Below are positions 41,992 through 50,647 of a stretch of 64,000 nt of DNA, in pieces (within the stretch, counting starts at the first letter, position 1; every line of letters starts with the position of its first letter). The stretch covers positions 310,001-374,000 of the forward strand of contig NZ_CP118574.1 of assembly GCF_028898845.1 (NCBI RefSeq), given 5' to 3'. Below the pieces are notes generated by a model. That model saw only the letters and a list, made by a program, of their open reading frames with translations. It was not told the DNA's origin and ran no database searches. The position numbers and the translations under genes were made by a program. The DNA is from Streptomyces sp. WZ-12. GTDB lineage: Bacteria; Actinomycetota; Actinomycetes; Streptomycetales; Streptomycetaceae.

Positions 41992-43022
41992 GAGGTGGCT
42001 CGCATCCTACGGACGGCGATCAGAAGGGCGGGGGCTCCGGCGAACGCGGTGACGACACCGACCATCAGCTCCTGCGGGCGCACCAGGAGCCTCCCTATGA
42101 CGTCAGCGGCCAGCAGCAGGGCCGGCCCGAGCAGGGCGCTGAGCGCGAGCTGCCGTCGCAGGTCGGCCCCGAGGAGGGTGCGGGCCAGGTGCGGAACGGC
42201 CAGGCCGACGAAGGCGATCGGTCCCGCGGCCGCGGTGGCGGCGGCGCTCAACAAGGTGGCCGTCAGCAGCGCGGCGGCCTTGACGCGCTCCGGGCGGGCC
42301 CCGAGGGCCGTGGCGGAATCCTCGCCCAGGGCAACGATGTTCAGTCCGCGGCCCAGGAACAGGGCCACCGCGAGTCCGGCGACGGCCAGCGGCAACACGC
42401 TCCGCACGGCGTCCCAGTCGTGGCCGCCGAGGGCGCCGACGACCCAGTAGCGGTAGCTGTCGAAGACCTTCGGGCGGCTGAGCGTGACGGCCTGGATGAA
42501 GGCGCTCAGCACCGCGGTGAGCACCGCGCCGCCCAGCACCAGCCGCACCGGGTTCAGTCCCCGCCCGAGGGTGCCGATGACGTAGACGAACACGCCGGTC
42601 AGCAGGGCGCCGGGCAGCGCCCACAGCAGCGTCTGGGTCTGCCCGGAGGCGCCGGCGAACGCGGTGCCGGCCACCACACTCGCGGCGGCCCCGGTGTTGA
42701 CGCCCAACAGGCCCGGCTCGGCGAGCGGGTTGCGGGTCACCGTCTGCATCAGGACACCGGCCACGGCGAGGCCGAGGCCCACCACGATCCCCAACGCGGT
42801 GCGCGGATAGCGGCTTTCGACCACGGTGGTGGTGTAGGCGTCGCCGTGGCCGGTGACGGCGTCCCAGACCTGGCCCGGGGTCAGGGTCTTGCTGCCGAAC
42901 ATGATGCTGGCCAGGCAGACGAGGGCCAGGGCCGCCAGGGCCAGGAGCAGCAGGGCGGCGGTGCGCCGGCCGAGCCGGCGCACCGGTGTCCGCTGCTGCG
43001 TGGTGTCGATGGTCGCGGTCAT
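41988..43022 (-). CDS. Siderophore ABC transporter permease (FecC/FepD-like)
   Basis: This 344-residue FecCD-family permease carries the signature MQTVTRNPLAEPGLLGVNTGAA and an ATPase-contact loop ALGARPERVKAAALLT. It has approximately ten hydrophobic helices. It is the middle gene of the substrate-binding protein / permease / permease operon and overlaps the downstream permease by 4 bases. Expected function is passage of a ferric siderophore across the cytoplasmic membrane. Substrate identity cannot be told from the permease alone. Confidence 0.9.
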   Translation of the reverse strand: MTATIDTTQQRTPVRRLGRRTAALLLLALAALALVCLASIMFGSKTLTPGQVWDAVTGHGDAYTTTVVESRYPRTALGIVVGLGLAVAGVLMQTVTRNPLAEPGLLGVNTGAAASVVAGTAFAGASGQTQTLLWALPGALLTGVFVYVIGTLGRGLNPVRLVLGGAVLTAVLSAFIQAVTLSRPKVFDSYRYWVVGALGGHDWDAVRSVLPLAVAGLAVALFLGRGLNIVALGEDSATALGARPERVKAAALLTATLLSAAATAAAGPIAFVGLAVPHLARTLLGADLRRQLALSALLGPALLLAADVIGRLLVRPQELMVGVVTAFAGAPALLIAVRRMRATS

Positions 43023-43044
43023 CTGTTCAACCCGTCCCGTGACG

Positions 43045-44085
43045 CTACTTGCCGGCCTTCTTCACCGCGCCGTCGATCAGCGGCAGGTAGCGCTTGATGC
43101 TGTAGGGCACGGTCAGCGGGTTGATCATGGAGGAGGCGGTGACGAAGGAGTTGTCCGAACTCGCCACGACGGCGCCCTTCTTGACGGCCGGCATGGCCGC
43201 GTACAGCGACTGCTTCTCGATCTCCTGCCGGGTCTTGTCGTCGGAGTAGAAGGTGAACAGGACGTCGCTCTTGTTCAGCTTGTCCGCGTTCTCCAGGCCG
43301 ATGAGCGACGAGGCGGTGCCGTCGGTCTCCTTGAAGGTGTTGACCACCGGGTCGACCGTGAGCCCCAGGGACCTGACCATCTCCACCCGCTGCTCGTCGG
43401 GCTTGAACACGCCCAACGTGCCAGGACCGGAGGTGTAGATGTAGGAGAAGGTCACGTTCTTGTAGTTCGGGTGGGCGGCTGCGGCGTCGGACAGTTGCTT
43501 CTTGATGCCCTTGATCAGCTCGGTGCCCTTCGCCGGCTGGCCGACCGCCTTGGCGATGGTGTTGATCTGCTGGTCCCAGCGGGTGCTCCACGCCTTGTCC
43601 GGATACGCCACGGTCGGAGCGATGTCCTTGAGGAGGTCGTACTGCTTGGCCGTGATGCCCGACCACGGTGCCAGGATCAGATCCGGGGCCAGTTCGGTGA
43701 TCGCCTCGATGTCGAGCTGATCGCCCCCCTTGAACTGCTTGGGCAGCGGCTCGCCGGACTTCTTCACCGCGTCCCGGATCCAGGGCAGGTAACCGGACTT
43801 GTCGCTGCCCCAGGCGTACTCCTCCACGCCAACGGGCGTGTGCCCCAGGGCGATTGCCGTCTCGGCCGAGCCCTGGCCGAGGGTGACGATCCGCTTGGGT
43901 GCCTTCTTGATCGTGGCCGTGCCCAGCGCACTCTTGATGGACACCGGGAAGGCACCGCTACTGTCGCTCGCGGCGGCGCTGTCGTCGTCTCCCCCGCCGC
44001 CGCAGGCGCTGGTGACCAACAGCAGTGAGGTCACCGCCGAGGCGGCGAAGAGACGGCGCGATATCCGGCGCGAAGCGATGGCCAT
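43045..44085 (-). CDS. Iron-siderophore substrate-binding lipoprotein
   Basis: This 346-residue protein has an N-terminal signal ending in the lipobox LVTSAC (Cys28), then a flexible Gly/Asp/Ser-rich linker and the class III periplasmic-binding (FepB/FhuD-like) fold: KRIVTLGQGSAETAIALGH, LAPDLILAPWSG and VLFTFYSDDKTRQEIEK. As the first gene of the uptake operon it is tethered to the outer membrane face and delivers ferric siderophore to the permeases. An iron box at 44187-44205 precedes it by about 100 bases, so iron repression by an IdeR/DmdR regulator is expected. Confidence 0.92.
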   Translation of the reverse strand: MAIASRRISRRLFAASAVTSLLLVTSACGGGGDDDSAAASDSSGAFPVSIKSALGTATIKKAPKRIVTLGQGSAETAIALGHTPVGVEEYAWGSDKSGYLPWIRDAVKKSGEPLPKQFKGGDQLDIEAITELAPDLILAPWSGITAKQYDLLKDIAPTVAYPDKAWSTRWDQQINTIAKAVGQPAKGTELIKGIKKQLSDAAAAHPNYKNVTFSYIYTSGPGTLGVFKPDEQRVEMVRSLGLTVDPVVNTFKETDGTASSLIGLENADKLNKSDVLFTFYSDDKTRQEIEKQSLYAAMPAVKKGAVVASSDNSFVTASSMINPLTVPYSIKRYLPLIDGAVKKAGK

Positions 44086-44186
44086 GCCAGGTCCTTTTCT
44101 CCCGGGCCGCGGTGTGCACGGCCCACTTGACTGCGGTCGACAGTCCGTCCGGACGGCGCGAGAGAAGACCCCACCCCCGGTTCGGC

Positions 44187-44205
44187 TTAGGCAAGCCTAA
44201 CCTCT
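44187..44205. promoter_or_regulatory. IdeR/DmdR iron box
   Basis: TTAGGC-AA-GCCTAA is a perfect palindrome extended by CC, close to the actinobacterial iron-box consensus (TTAGGTTAGGCTAACCTAA). It lies upstream of the siderophore-binding-protein gene on the minus strand and should mediate repression in high iron. Confidence 0.85.
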
Positions 44206-44284
44206 TATTGATCTGCTCGACACAACGCGATGTGAGCGCTCGGCCCCTGAGGGTTCCCGGCGGGTGGGGCATCGGGACGCACGC

Positions 44285-44324
44285 GGTCCCCGGTAGGACG
44301 GGCGCTCCCGTCCTACCGGGGACC
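44285..44324. terminator. Strong hairpin terminator
   Basis: Two perfect 18-base arms (GGTCCCCGGTAGGACGGG and its complement) flank a 4-base loop. It lies just after the stop of the DUF7144 gene and ahead of the siderophore operon promoter, so it should end the DUF7144 transcript and insulate the operon. Confidence 0.75.
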
Positions 44325-44355
44325 CCTCAGATGACGGCGACCCGGGCCCCGCCTA

Positions 44356-44781
44356 TCAACTGCCGCGGGCCGCAGGGTGGAACGACCTGCTCAGCGACCA
44401 CACGATGAGGAGGTCGAATGCCATCACGATGATGGACCACACGGGGTAGTACGGCACGAACATGAACTGGGTGATCAGACTGGCCCCCGCCACTGCAATG
44501 CCGGCCCCGCGCGCCCATGCCTTGTCGAGGAGGATTCCGACGCCGACGACGAAGAGTGCCACACCGATGACAAGGTGAATCCAGCCCCACGCGGTGAGGT
44601 CGAATCGGTAGGCGTATCCGAACGAGGAGAAGAGCCTGTCCCGGGTGATCCCGGTGATGCCCTGAAGAATGCTGAGGGGGCCGCTTACCGTGAGCGCCAC
44701 GCCGGCGAACAATGCGTCGCCGACGACGACTTTGCCGTTGTAGACGCTCCGCTGCCGCCCGTTGTCCGGCGTTGCTGCCAT
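44356..44781 (-). CDS. DUF7144 family membrane protein
   Basis: This 141-residue protein starts at ATG 44781. It has four hydrophobic helices in the family pattern: GVALTVSGPLSILQGITGI, LTAWGWIHLVIGVALFVVG, WARGAGIAVAGASLITQFMF and VWSIIVMAFDLLIVWSL, with a basic C-terminus. DUF7144 proteins are frequent small membrane proteins of Streptomyces with unknown function. The coding frame continues upstream into decayed amidohydrolase sequence, which is not part of this gene. A strong hairpin lies 32 bases downstream of its stop. Confidence 0.82.
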   Translation of the reverse strand: MAATPDNGRQRSVYNGKVVVGDALFAGVALTVSGPLSILQGITGITRDRLFSSFGYAYRFDLTAWGWIHLVIGVALFVVGVGILLDKAWARGAGIAVAGASLITQFMFVPYYPVWSIIVMAFDLLIVWSLSRSFHPAARGS

Positions 44782-44999
44782 GACCGCTGCCTTCCTGTTC
44801 GGCGCGGTCGCCGACGCACCCGCATCGGGAAGGCGAGCCGCGCTCTCCTGCCAGCGTCGCGCCGAACCCCCGACGCCGCGACCGCAACCCCCAGGGCCGC
44901 GGCCGCGGCGTTCCCACCCGGTCACCGTGCGTATCCCGCACCGACCAGAAGGAGGCTGCCCGCCGTACCGAGACGCGGCGTTACAGGCCGAACGGGCGC

Positions 45000-45295
45000 G
45001 CCGCGGCAGGGCCCGGCGGGGGAACGACATACATCCCTCGGTGAAGTCCGTGCAGGCCATCGTCGTGTCCAGCCGTACCTGGTCGTACCGTTCGGCGAGG
45101 TCGAGGAGCTCCCCGTACTCGGTCTTGCCAAGTGCGCGACGATCAGCGGCAGTTGCGGGTGGCGGGCCAACACCCGTGCGAGCGCCGCGGGGCCGGTGTG
45201 CTTGCCGGGCACCGACCCGGAGCCGCAGTGCACCACCACGGGAATCCGCGCCTCGGCCAACAGCCCCCAGGGCCGGAGAGCCCTGATCGTGAACC
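45000..45295 (-). pseudogene. Amidohydrolase remnant (frameshifted, both ends missing)
   Basis: On the minus strand the conserved amidohydrolase strand LLAEARIPVVVHCGSGSVPG is read in one frame from about 45295 to 45125. It then continues in another frame as EYGELLDLAERYDQVRLDTT to about 45030. The fold is a TIM-barrel metal-dependent hydrolase (the VVHCG strand carries a metal ligand). The frame change near 45130 and the lack of start and stop show decay. Its upstream end stops abruptly at about 45295, where an N-terminally truncated HAD phosphatase begins on the opposite strand, as if a deletion joined the two. Confidence 0.7.
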
Positions 45296-45302
45296 ATCAT
45301 CG

Positions 45303-45671
45303 CTTCCCCCGGACCGTTGGGTGGTGGTCACCTCCGGCACCCGCCGCATCGCCGATGCCCGCCTGGCCGCGGCGGGCATCGAGGCCAGGCACCTCGTGAC
45401 GGTCGACGACATCACCGAGCACAAGCCGCACCCGGAGCCGTTCCTGACCGCCGCCCGACTCCTGGACGTTGACCCCGCGCGCTGCGTCGCCTTCGAGGAC
45501 GCCCCCGCCGGTCTCGAAGCCGCACGGGCTGCCGGCATGCTCACGGTGGCCCTCACCACGACCCACGACGCGCACGCCCTGGCCCCGGCGGCCGACGCGG
45601 TGATCCCCGACCTCTCCTGCGTGGCGGCGCACCTCACGGACGGCGGCATGGACGTGACGATCGTTTCCTAG
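45303..45671 (+). pseudogene. HAD-family sugar phosphatase, N-terminally truncated
   Basis: About 122 residues of the C-terminal half of a HAD hydrolase remain: motif II in RWVVVTSGTRR, motif III lysine in TEHKPHPEPF and motif IV in CVAFEDAPAGLEAARAAGM. The N-terminal nucleophile motif DxDxT is gone. The sequence abuts the truncated amidohydrolase at about 45300, indicating a deletion junction rather than a natural start. The stop TAG is at 45669-45671. Related full-length proteins dephosphorylate sugar phosphates; this fragment cannot be active. Confidence 0.72.
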
Positions 45672-45678
45672 AGCCGCC

Positions 45679-46095
45679 ACCGACGGACGCGCCGAGAACC
45701 AACAGCTCGCCAGGGCGGCCGACTGCTCGCCCGCCACGGCACACCGTCGCGTGCTGGAGCTCCGCAGACGCGGCGTGCTCTACTTCGACATCGACTACCG
45801 CCCCTCCCTGGTCAACCGGCAGCGCAACACCATGCTGTGGGCGTCGGTACGGCCGGCGCACCTCGACGCCGCCGGCCGCGCCCTGGCCGCACACAGGGAA
45901 GCCTCCTTCGCCGCCTCCACGACCGGCCCGACCAACCTCTACGCGGCTATCACCTGCGAAAGCAGCCGCGCCCTGCACGCCTACCTGACCGGCCCCCTCG
46001 CCGCCCTGCCCGGACTCGCCCACATCGAAAGCGCACCCGTCATCCGCACCACCAAACGCGCCGGCATCAACCCCTTCGACCGGGCTCCCGAGTGA
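45679..46095 (+). pseudogene. Lrp/AsnC-family regulator, N-terminally truncated
   Basis: The remaining ~138 residues contain the end of a helix-turn-helix (LARAADCSPATAHRRVLEL) and an AsnC/RAM effector domain (ASVRPAHLDAAGRALAAHREAS, TGPTNLYAAITCESS, LAHIESAPVIRTTKRAG). Two-HTH actinobacterial Lrp proteins are typically twice as long, so the first wHTH and part of the first effector domain are missing. The frame is open upstream into the HAD remnant but in a different register. I regard it as another decayed gene, though expression of the short form from GTG/ATG codons cannot be excluded. Confidence 0.55.
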
Positions 46096-46141
46096 CGACC
46101 GCGACCCCGATGGCTGCGACCTTGACGGCTGCGGCAAGTCG

Positions 46142-46165
46142 GCCCGTCCTCGCGCGAGGACGGGC
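46142..46165. terminator. Hairpin terminator downstream of TmrB-like gene
   Basis: A perfect 24-base palindrome with 12-base arms (GCCCGTCCTCGC and its complement) sits immediately after the stop codon of the TmrB-like gene and the Lrp remnant, so it can serve both convergent transcripts. Confidence 0.65.
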
Positions 46166-46170
46166 GGGCC

Positions 46171-46692
46171 TCAGCGCTTGACGGCCTCGGCGATCCGTAG
46201 GGCGGCCTGGGCGGGCGTGAGGTGCGTGGTGTCGACGACCTCGGCCTCGCCGTGTAGCCATGTGCGGGCCGCCTCGGCGTACGGCTCAAGGTGCCTCAGG
46301 CGGAAGGCGGAGGGGCCGAGAACGGTGTCGCCCATGATGCGTCCGCGGAGGGTCTCCTGGTTAGCGTGGAGGACGAAGTGCCGTACGGGGACGTCGTGTT
46401 GGGCGAGACCCGAGCTGATCTCGCGCCAGTACTGCTCGACCAGGACGGTCATGGGCATCACCAGGGTGCCGCCCGCGTAGTCGAGTACCCGGCGGGCGGT
46501 CTCGACGACGAGCGGCCGCCACGGCGGCCAGTGCTGGAAGTTGTCCGTCTCGGGCAGCCCCGGCCTGATGTCCATGAGTGTCTCGCCGACCTTCTCGGCG
46601 TCGAACACTCGGGAATGCGGAATCAGTTGCTGCACGAGCGCACTGGTCGTCGTCTTGCCCGCACCGTGGGTGCCGTTGAGCCATACGATCAC
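46171..46692 (-). CDS. TmrB-like ATP-binding protein
   Basis: This 173-residue P-loop protein starts at GTG 46692. It has IVWLNGTHGAGKTTTSALVQ (Walker A, residues 2-21), DAEKVGETLMDIRP, and LVMPMTVLVEQYWREI, the layout of Bacillus TmrB, an ATP-binding tunicamycin-resistance protein, and of related nucleoside-phosphotransferase-like kinases. A longer frame starting at 46761 exists but the extra 23 residues are Gly/Arg-rich and unlike the family. Substrate and resistance role are inferred from similarity. It is flanked downstream by a hairpin terminator. Confidence 0.78.
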   Translation of the reverse strand: MIVWLNGTHGAGKTTTSALVQQLIPHSRVFDAEKVGETLMDIRPGLPETDNFQHWPPWRPLVVETARRVLDYAGGTLVMPMTVLVEQYWREISSGLAQHDVPVRHFVLHANQETLRGRIMGDTVLGPSAFRLRHLEPYAEAARTWLHGEAEVVDTTHLTPAQAALRIAEAVKR

Positions 46693-46944
46693 GAGAGCCA
46701 GGCTACGGCCTGTCCGCCCCTGACCCATCGGACGGGCCCCAGGCCGCGCGGCCCCGCTCACCGGCGACCGGTCGGCGTCATGACGTCGTCAGGGTCTTCC
46801 CCACCCGCGTAAGGGAAGCGCCAACGAGGCGGAACGGCCACGTCGGCGGCGCTTCGATGAACTCGACAGACACGCGGGGCCCGGTCGCGACACGTCATCG
46901 CGGCTCGGGTCCCGTGAGGGCAGCACATCCGAGGAGCGTGGCCC

Positions 46945-47463
46945 ATGGCCGAACCCCTGGGCCAGCGCGTCGTGGTCGGCGTGAGCGGTTCGTTGGGCAG
47001 CGTGACGGCTCTGCACCGGGCCGCCGCGGAAGCGCGCGTGCGGAGTGCGGAACTGTGGGCCGTACTGGCCTGGGAGCCACCCGGTGGCGACCTCCCCTCC
47101 CGCGGCGCGTCACTGGTCACCACGTGGCACCGCATGGCGAGCGAGCAACTCATGGACGCCTTGGACACCGCCTTCGGCAGCGAGGGCCCGGGGGTTCCGC
47201 TCCACGCCCTGGTCGCGCGCGGCACGCCGGGAAGGGCGCTGGTGGCGACCGCCGACCGGAGCGACGATCTGCTCGTGATCGGCGCCGGGGCCCGCGGCAG
47301 GCTGCGTCGCGGAATGTGGCCTTCGGTCTCCCGGTACTGCGTGGCACGCGCCTGCTGCACGGTGCTGGCCGTCCCGCCCTCCCCCCTGCACCACAGCCTC
47401 ACCGCCATACACCGTCGCAACGTGTGGAAACTCCCGCTCACCACACGGAGTTTGACCGGCTGA
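46945..47463 (+). CDS. Universal stress protein (UspA family)
   Basis: This 172-residue single-domain UspA protein begins QRVVVGVSGSLGSVTALHRA (strand 1 and ATP-binding Asp-replaced Ser loop), with the C-terminal nucleotide signature GAGARGRLRRGMWPSVSRYCV of the G-x2-G-x9-G(S/T) type. It lacks the double-domain length of many streptomycete Usp proteins. ATG 46945 is preceded by GAGGAG. Such proteins bind ATP and help survival under hypoxia or stress. No partner genes are adjacent. Confidence 0.85.
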   Translation: MAEPLGQRVVVGVSGSLGSVTALHRAAAEARVRSAELWAVLAWEPPGGDLPSRGASLVTTWHRMASEQLMDALDTAFGSEGPGVPLHALVARGTPGRALVATADRSDDLLVIGAGARGRLRRGMWPSVSRYCVARACCTVLAVPPSPLHHSLTAIHRRNVWKLPLTTRSLTG

Positions 47464-47499
47464 CGGCCCCGTCCGCGGTTCGGCGGCCATGGCGTCGCG

Positions 47500-47741
47500 G
47501 TGGCCGCGCTCCCGTGCCTTGTTCAAGCCTCCGTACAACGCGCCGGGGCCACGAAGGTGTTCGGAGGGAAGCGTCGGATCCACCAGTGTCCTGACCGTTC
47601 CGTCCGTGCACAGCACAGCACAGCATCGGTGAGTTTGGACAAGGCATCTCGGCATCCGCTCAGGCAGTCGCGGAAGTCGCCCCGGAAGCGGGATGGTCCC
47701 GCCAAAGCTTCCTGCCCGTCCCGCTGTTGCAGCACGCTCAT
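47500..47741 (-). pseudogene. Transposase remnant (IS701-like, NF041680 type), frameshifted
   Basis: Minus-strand ATG 47741 opens a frame reading SRFRGDFRDCLSGCRDALSK then LTDAVLC, the N-terminus of IS701-like transposases. The register then changes to TDGTVRTLVDPTLPSEHLRG and GALYGGLNKARERG. At the change point (47609-47625) GTGCT is present in one extra tandem copy, so a 5-base slip duplication broke the frame. The rest of the transposase is missing. This is a dead fragment of an insertion sequence. Confidence 0.65.
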
Positions 47742-47878
47742 CGCCGCGGCATCGGTCTGGTCGGTGCGCCCTTGGTCGGAGCACATGATCAGGCCGGGGT
47801 TGCCCCTGGACCTGGCAAATGCCCAGGTGGGCGACGCAGTTCGAGGTACGTTTCGCCGTCGCCAGATGAACGACAAGG

Positions 47879-48835
47879 TCAGGGGCGGAAGGTGCGGCGG
47901 TAGGTGTCGGGTGGGACGCCGACGCTGCGGTGGAAGTGGCGACGCAGTGTGGTGGCGGTGCCCATACCGGTGGCCACGGCGATGGTGTCCACGGTGGCGT
48001 TGGTGGTCTCCAACAGTTCCTGGGCGTGGCGGATGCGTTGGGCGTGGAGCCACTGCAGGGGTGTGGTGCCGGTGAGGTGCTTGAAGTGGCGGCCAAGGTG
48101 GCGTGAGCTCATGCGGGCCTGGCGGGCCAGATCCTCTACGGTGAGCGGTTGGTCCAGTCGCTCCAGCGCCCAGGGGAGGAGCTCGCTCAGGGGGTGGTTG
48201 CCCGGGGCGGGGACGGGGGTTGCGATGAACTGGGCCTGGCCGCCGTCGCGGTGCGGCGGGATGACCAGACGGCGGGCGATCTTGTTGGCGATGGCCGAGC
48301 CATGGTCGAGGCGGACCAGGTGCAGGCACAGGTCCATGGCCGCGGCCTTGCCCGCGGAGGTGAGGACGTCGCCGTTGTCGACGTAGAGGACGTCCGGATC
48401 GACGGTGGCCGCCGGATGGCGCCGGGCCAGTTCCCGCGTGTGCGCCCAGTGTGTGGTCGCGCGCCTGCCGTCGAGCAGTCCTGCCGCGCCCAGGACGAAG
48501 GCGCCCGTGCACAGTGAGGCCACCCTGGCGCCGGAAGCGTGAGCGGCGCGCACCGCCGTGACCAGTTCGGTGGGCGGTTCGCGATCCGTGTCGGCCCAGC
48601 CGGGGACGATCACGGTGTCCGCGTGCGCGAGGTGGTCGAGTCCGTGGTCGGGTTCCAGGCGGAAGCGGTCGACGCGCACCGGACCGCTCCCGCAGAGGGA
48701 GAAGTCATACCAGGGGTCCACGAGGTGGGTCAGATCGACCCCGAAGACCTCGACGGCCACGGACAGTTCGTAGTGGAGCATGCCGTCGGTGACGGCCAGC
48801 GCGACAGTGGGCACGTCCGAAACTGTACGCGTCAT
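47879..48835 (-). CDS. GlxA-type AraC-family transcriptional regulator with DJ-1/PfpI domain
   Basis: This 318-residue protein has an N-terminal DJ-1/PfpI-like domain (about 5-190: VALAVTDGMLHYELSVAVEVFG, and VASLCTGAFVLGAAGLLDGR with the nucleophile-elbow cysteine) and a C-terminal AraC DNA-binding domain (about 215-315: LARQARMSSRHLGRHFKHLT and VATGMGTATTLRRHFHR). GlxA-type regulators respond to small metabolites. It is divergent from the saccharopine-dehydrogenase-like gene across 107 bases and probably controls it. Confidence 0.9.
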   Translation of the reverse strand: MTRTVSDVPTVALAVTDGMLHYELSVAVEVFGVDLTHLVDPWYDFSLCGSGPVRVDRFRLEPDHGLDHLAHADTVIVPGWADTDREPPTELVTAVRAAHASGARVASLCTGAFVLGAAGLLDGRRATTHWAHTRELARRHPAATVDPDVLYVDNGDVLTSAGKAAAMDLCLHLVRLDHGSAIANKIARRLVIPPHRDGGQAQFIATPVPAPGNHPLSELLPWALERLDQPLTVEDLARQARMSSRHLGRHFKHLTGTTPLQWLHAQRIRHAQELLETTNATVDTIAVATGMGTATTLRRHFHRSVGVPPDTYRRTFRP

Positions 48836-48942
48836 GTCGTTTCCGACACTCGTGTGGGGTGCTGCCGCGAGGACAGGATGGGGGTGTCAGGCCGCAGCGG
48901 ATCGGTATCGCAGCGGGCGTTCGAGGGCACGGGAGCAGTCTC

Positions 48943-49986
48943 ATGGAGTCAGGTCAGCTGGTGACGGTGTTCGGCGCGTACGGTCACACCGGGCGGTTCG
49001 TGGTCACGGAGCTGGCCACACGTGGGTTCGTCCCGCTGCCGTCCGGACGCAACGCGCAGGCTCTGGAGCAACTGGCCGACGAGCACGGGCTGGAGGCTCG
49101 GGTGGCGTCGGTCGAGGACCCGGCCTCGCTGGACCGGGCCCTGTCGGGAACGGCGGCAGTCATCAACTGCGCCGGCCCCTTCGCCTCGACCACCGGCCCC
49201 GTGATCGATGCCGCGCTGCGCGCGGGGATCCCGTACCTGGACGTGGCCGCCGAGCTTGAAGCAAACCTCGACACCTTCGCCCACTACCGGGAGCGGGCAC
49301 GGGACGCAGGAGCGCTGATCGTCCCGGCCATGGCCTTCTTCGGCGGTCTCGGCGACCTGCTGGCCACCGCGGCGATGGGCGACTGGGCCAAAGCCGACGA
49401 GGCACACATCGCCTATGCGCTCAGCAACTGGCATCCCACGGCCGGCACTCGGCTCTCGGGCGCGGTCTCCCGCGAGCGGCGCGGCGCCAACCGGCTGCGC
49501 TACAGCGGCGGACAGTGGGAGCACCGCACCGACGACGCGCCCGCCCTGGAGTGGACCTTCCCGGCTCCGACGGGACCCCGGCCGGTGATCGGGGAGTTCA
49601 CGATGGCGGACGTCGTCACTGTCCCCCAGCACATGTCCATCCCCGACGTGACCACCTACATGACCGTTGAGGCAGTCCGCGACATCGCCGACCCTCACAC
49701 ACCAGCCCCGACCGCCGCCGACGAGGGCGGGCGCTCGGACCAGACTTTCCTCGTCGACGTCATCGTGCGCTCGGGCGGAGTCGAACGCCGGGCCACGGCC
49801 AGCGGCCGGGACATCTACGCCGTCACCGCGCCTCTTGTCGTCGAAGCCCTTGAGCGCGTCCTGACCGGTCGCACCAAGGCCATCGGCGTCGCCTCCGCCG
49901 GCGAGATCTTCGACGCCCCGGACTTCCTGCACGCGCTCGCCCCGCACATCGCACTCGACCTGCACCCTCAACAGCAGACTGCCTGA
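48943..49986 (+). CDS. Saccharopine dehydrogenase NADP-binding domain protein (trans-acting enoyl reductase-like)
   Basis: This 347-residue protein has the N-terminal Rossmann motif VTVFGAYGHTGRFVVTEL followed by INCAGPFASTTGPVIDAAL and LDVAAELE, the pattern of the saccharopine-dehydrogenase/trans-acting enoyl-reductase superfamily. It is shorter than lysine-pathway saccharopine dehydrogenases. The family covers NADP-dependent reductases acting on varied substrates; a specific one is not readable here. It starts at ATG 48943 and is divergent from the GlxA-type regulator, which probably induces it. Confidence 0.82.
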   Translation: MESGQLVTVFGAYGHTGRFVVTELATRGFVPLPSGRNAQALEQLADEHGLEARVASVEDPASLDRALSGTAAVINCAGPFASTTGPVIDAALRAGIPYLDVAAELEANLDTFAHYRERARDAGALIVPAMAFFGGLGDLLATAAMGDWAKADEAHIAYALSNWHPTAGTRLSGAVSRERRGANRLRYSGGQWEHRTDDAPALEWTFPAPTGPRPVIGEFTMADVVTVPQHMSIPDVTTYMTVEAVRDIADPHTPAPTAADEGGRSDQTFLVDVIVRSGGVERRATASGRDIYAVTAPLVVEALERVLTGRTKAIGVASAGEIFDAPDFLHALAPHIALDLHPQQQTA

Positions 49987-50647
49987 CCTCAGCCACCCGC
50001 CCGGCTACCGGGTGTGCCCTCAGCGAGCCATGACGACATATCGATCCGAAACTCAAAGGGTTCTCTTCGAGGCTGTAGTAGACCTGCGGGCCGCCGAAGT
50101 AGCCGCGGATGACGTGTGGTTGGCGGCGGTGGGAGAACCTGCGGTTTCGGCTGCGAGTTGGGCCTGGTCGCGGGCTCGGTGGTGCCTGGGCAGACTGCGC
50201 TTGAGGCCGGCGTTGACCAGCCGCCCGCCCAGGTTCAGCTCGGGTGGTAGCCGCCCGCCGCCCAGCTTGCGAGGGCGCCACCGTCGAAGTCGCCCTCTCC
50301 GCAGGCCCCGCCTGATCGCGCCGGGCACAGTTGACATGAGCGGCTCGGCGCAGAGACGGCCGCCCAGGCTTCCCGCGCGGCCATCGGCGCCATTCGCGCG
50401 GCACGGTCCATCGGCCACGCCTACGCGGGCGGGAAGTCTCGGGTGGAAGCGACGTTCGCTCCCAGAGGCGTCGCCGCTCCGAGTCCGGTGACCACGACAT
50501 CTGCATCGGCGGGGGCGTTACGCGCCACAAACCCTCATCTCACTCCGCGTTCTCTGAGTCGTTGCCACTTACCCCAAAACCCATCGACAGGCGCCAAACC
50601 CCTGCAATGATCACCTTCTGCACATCCAAGTTGAAGGGGACGAACTC
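49987..50647. other. Gene-poor region, no recognised gene
   Basis: About 660 bases between the saccharopine-dehydrogenase-like gene and a small HTH gene. Several open frames overlap on both strands, rich in Arg/Pro/Ala and without family signals. A minus-strand piece reading RGYFGGPQVYYSLEENP (near 50050-50110) has protein-like composition but no start, context or recognised homology, so it is not called. The 5' 100 bases of the HTH gene promoter fall at its right end. Confidence 0.4.

Noticed and set aside
44356..45300. Long 314-codon minus-strand frame as one protein
   Set aside because: Its N-terminal part is a frameshifted amidohydrolase remnant; only the last 141 residues from ATG 44781 match the DUF7144 family.
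50012..50530. Overlapping frames on both strands in the 49987-50647 gap
   Set aside because: No recognised homology; composition is that of shadow frames apart from one short segment that cannot be extended.
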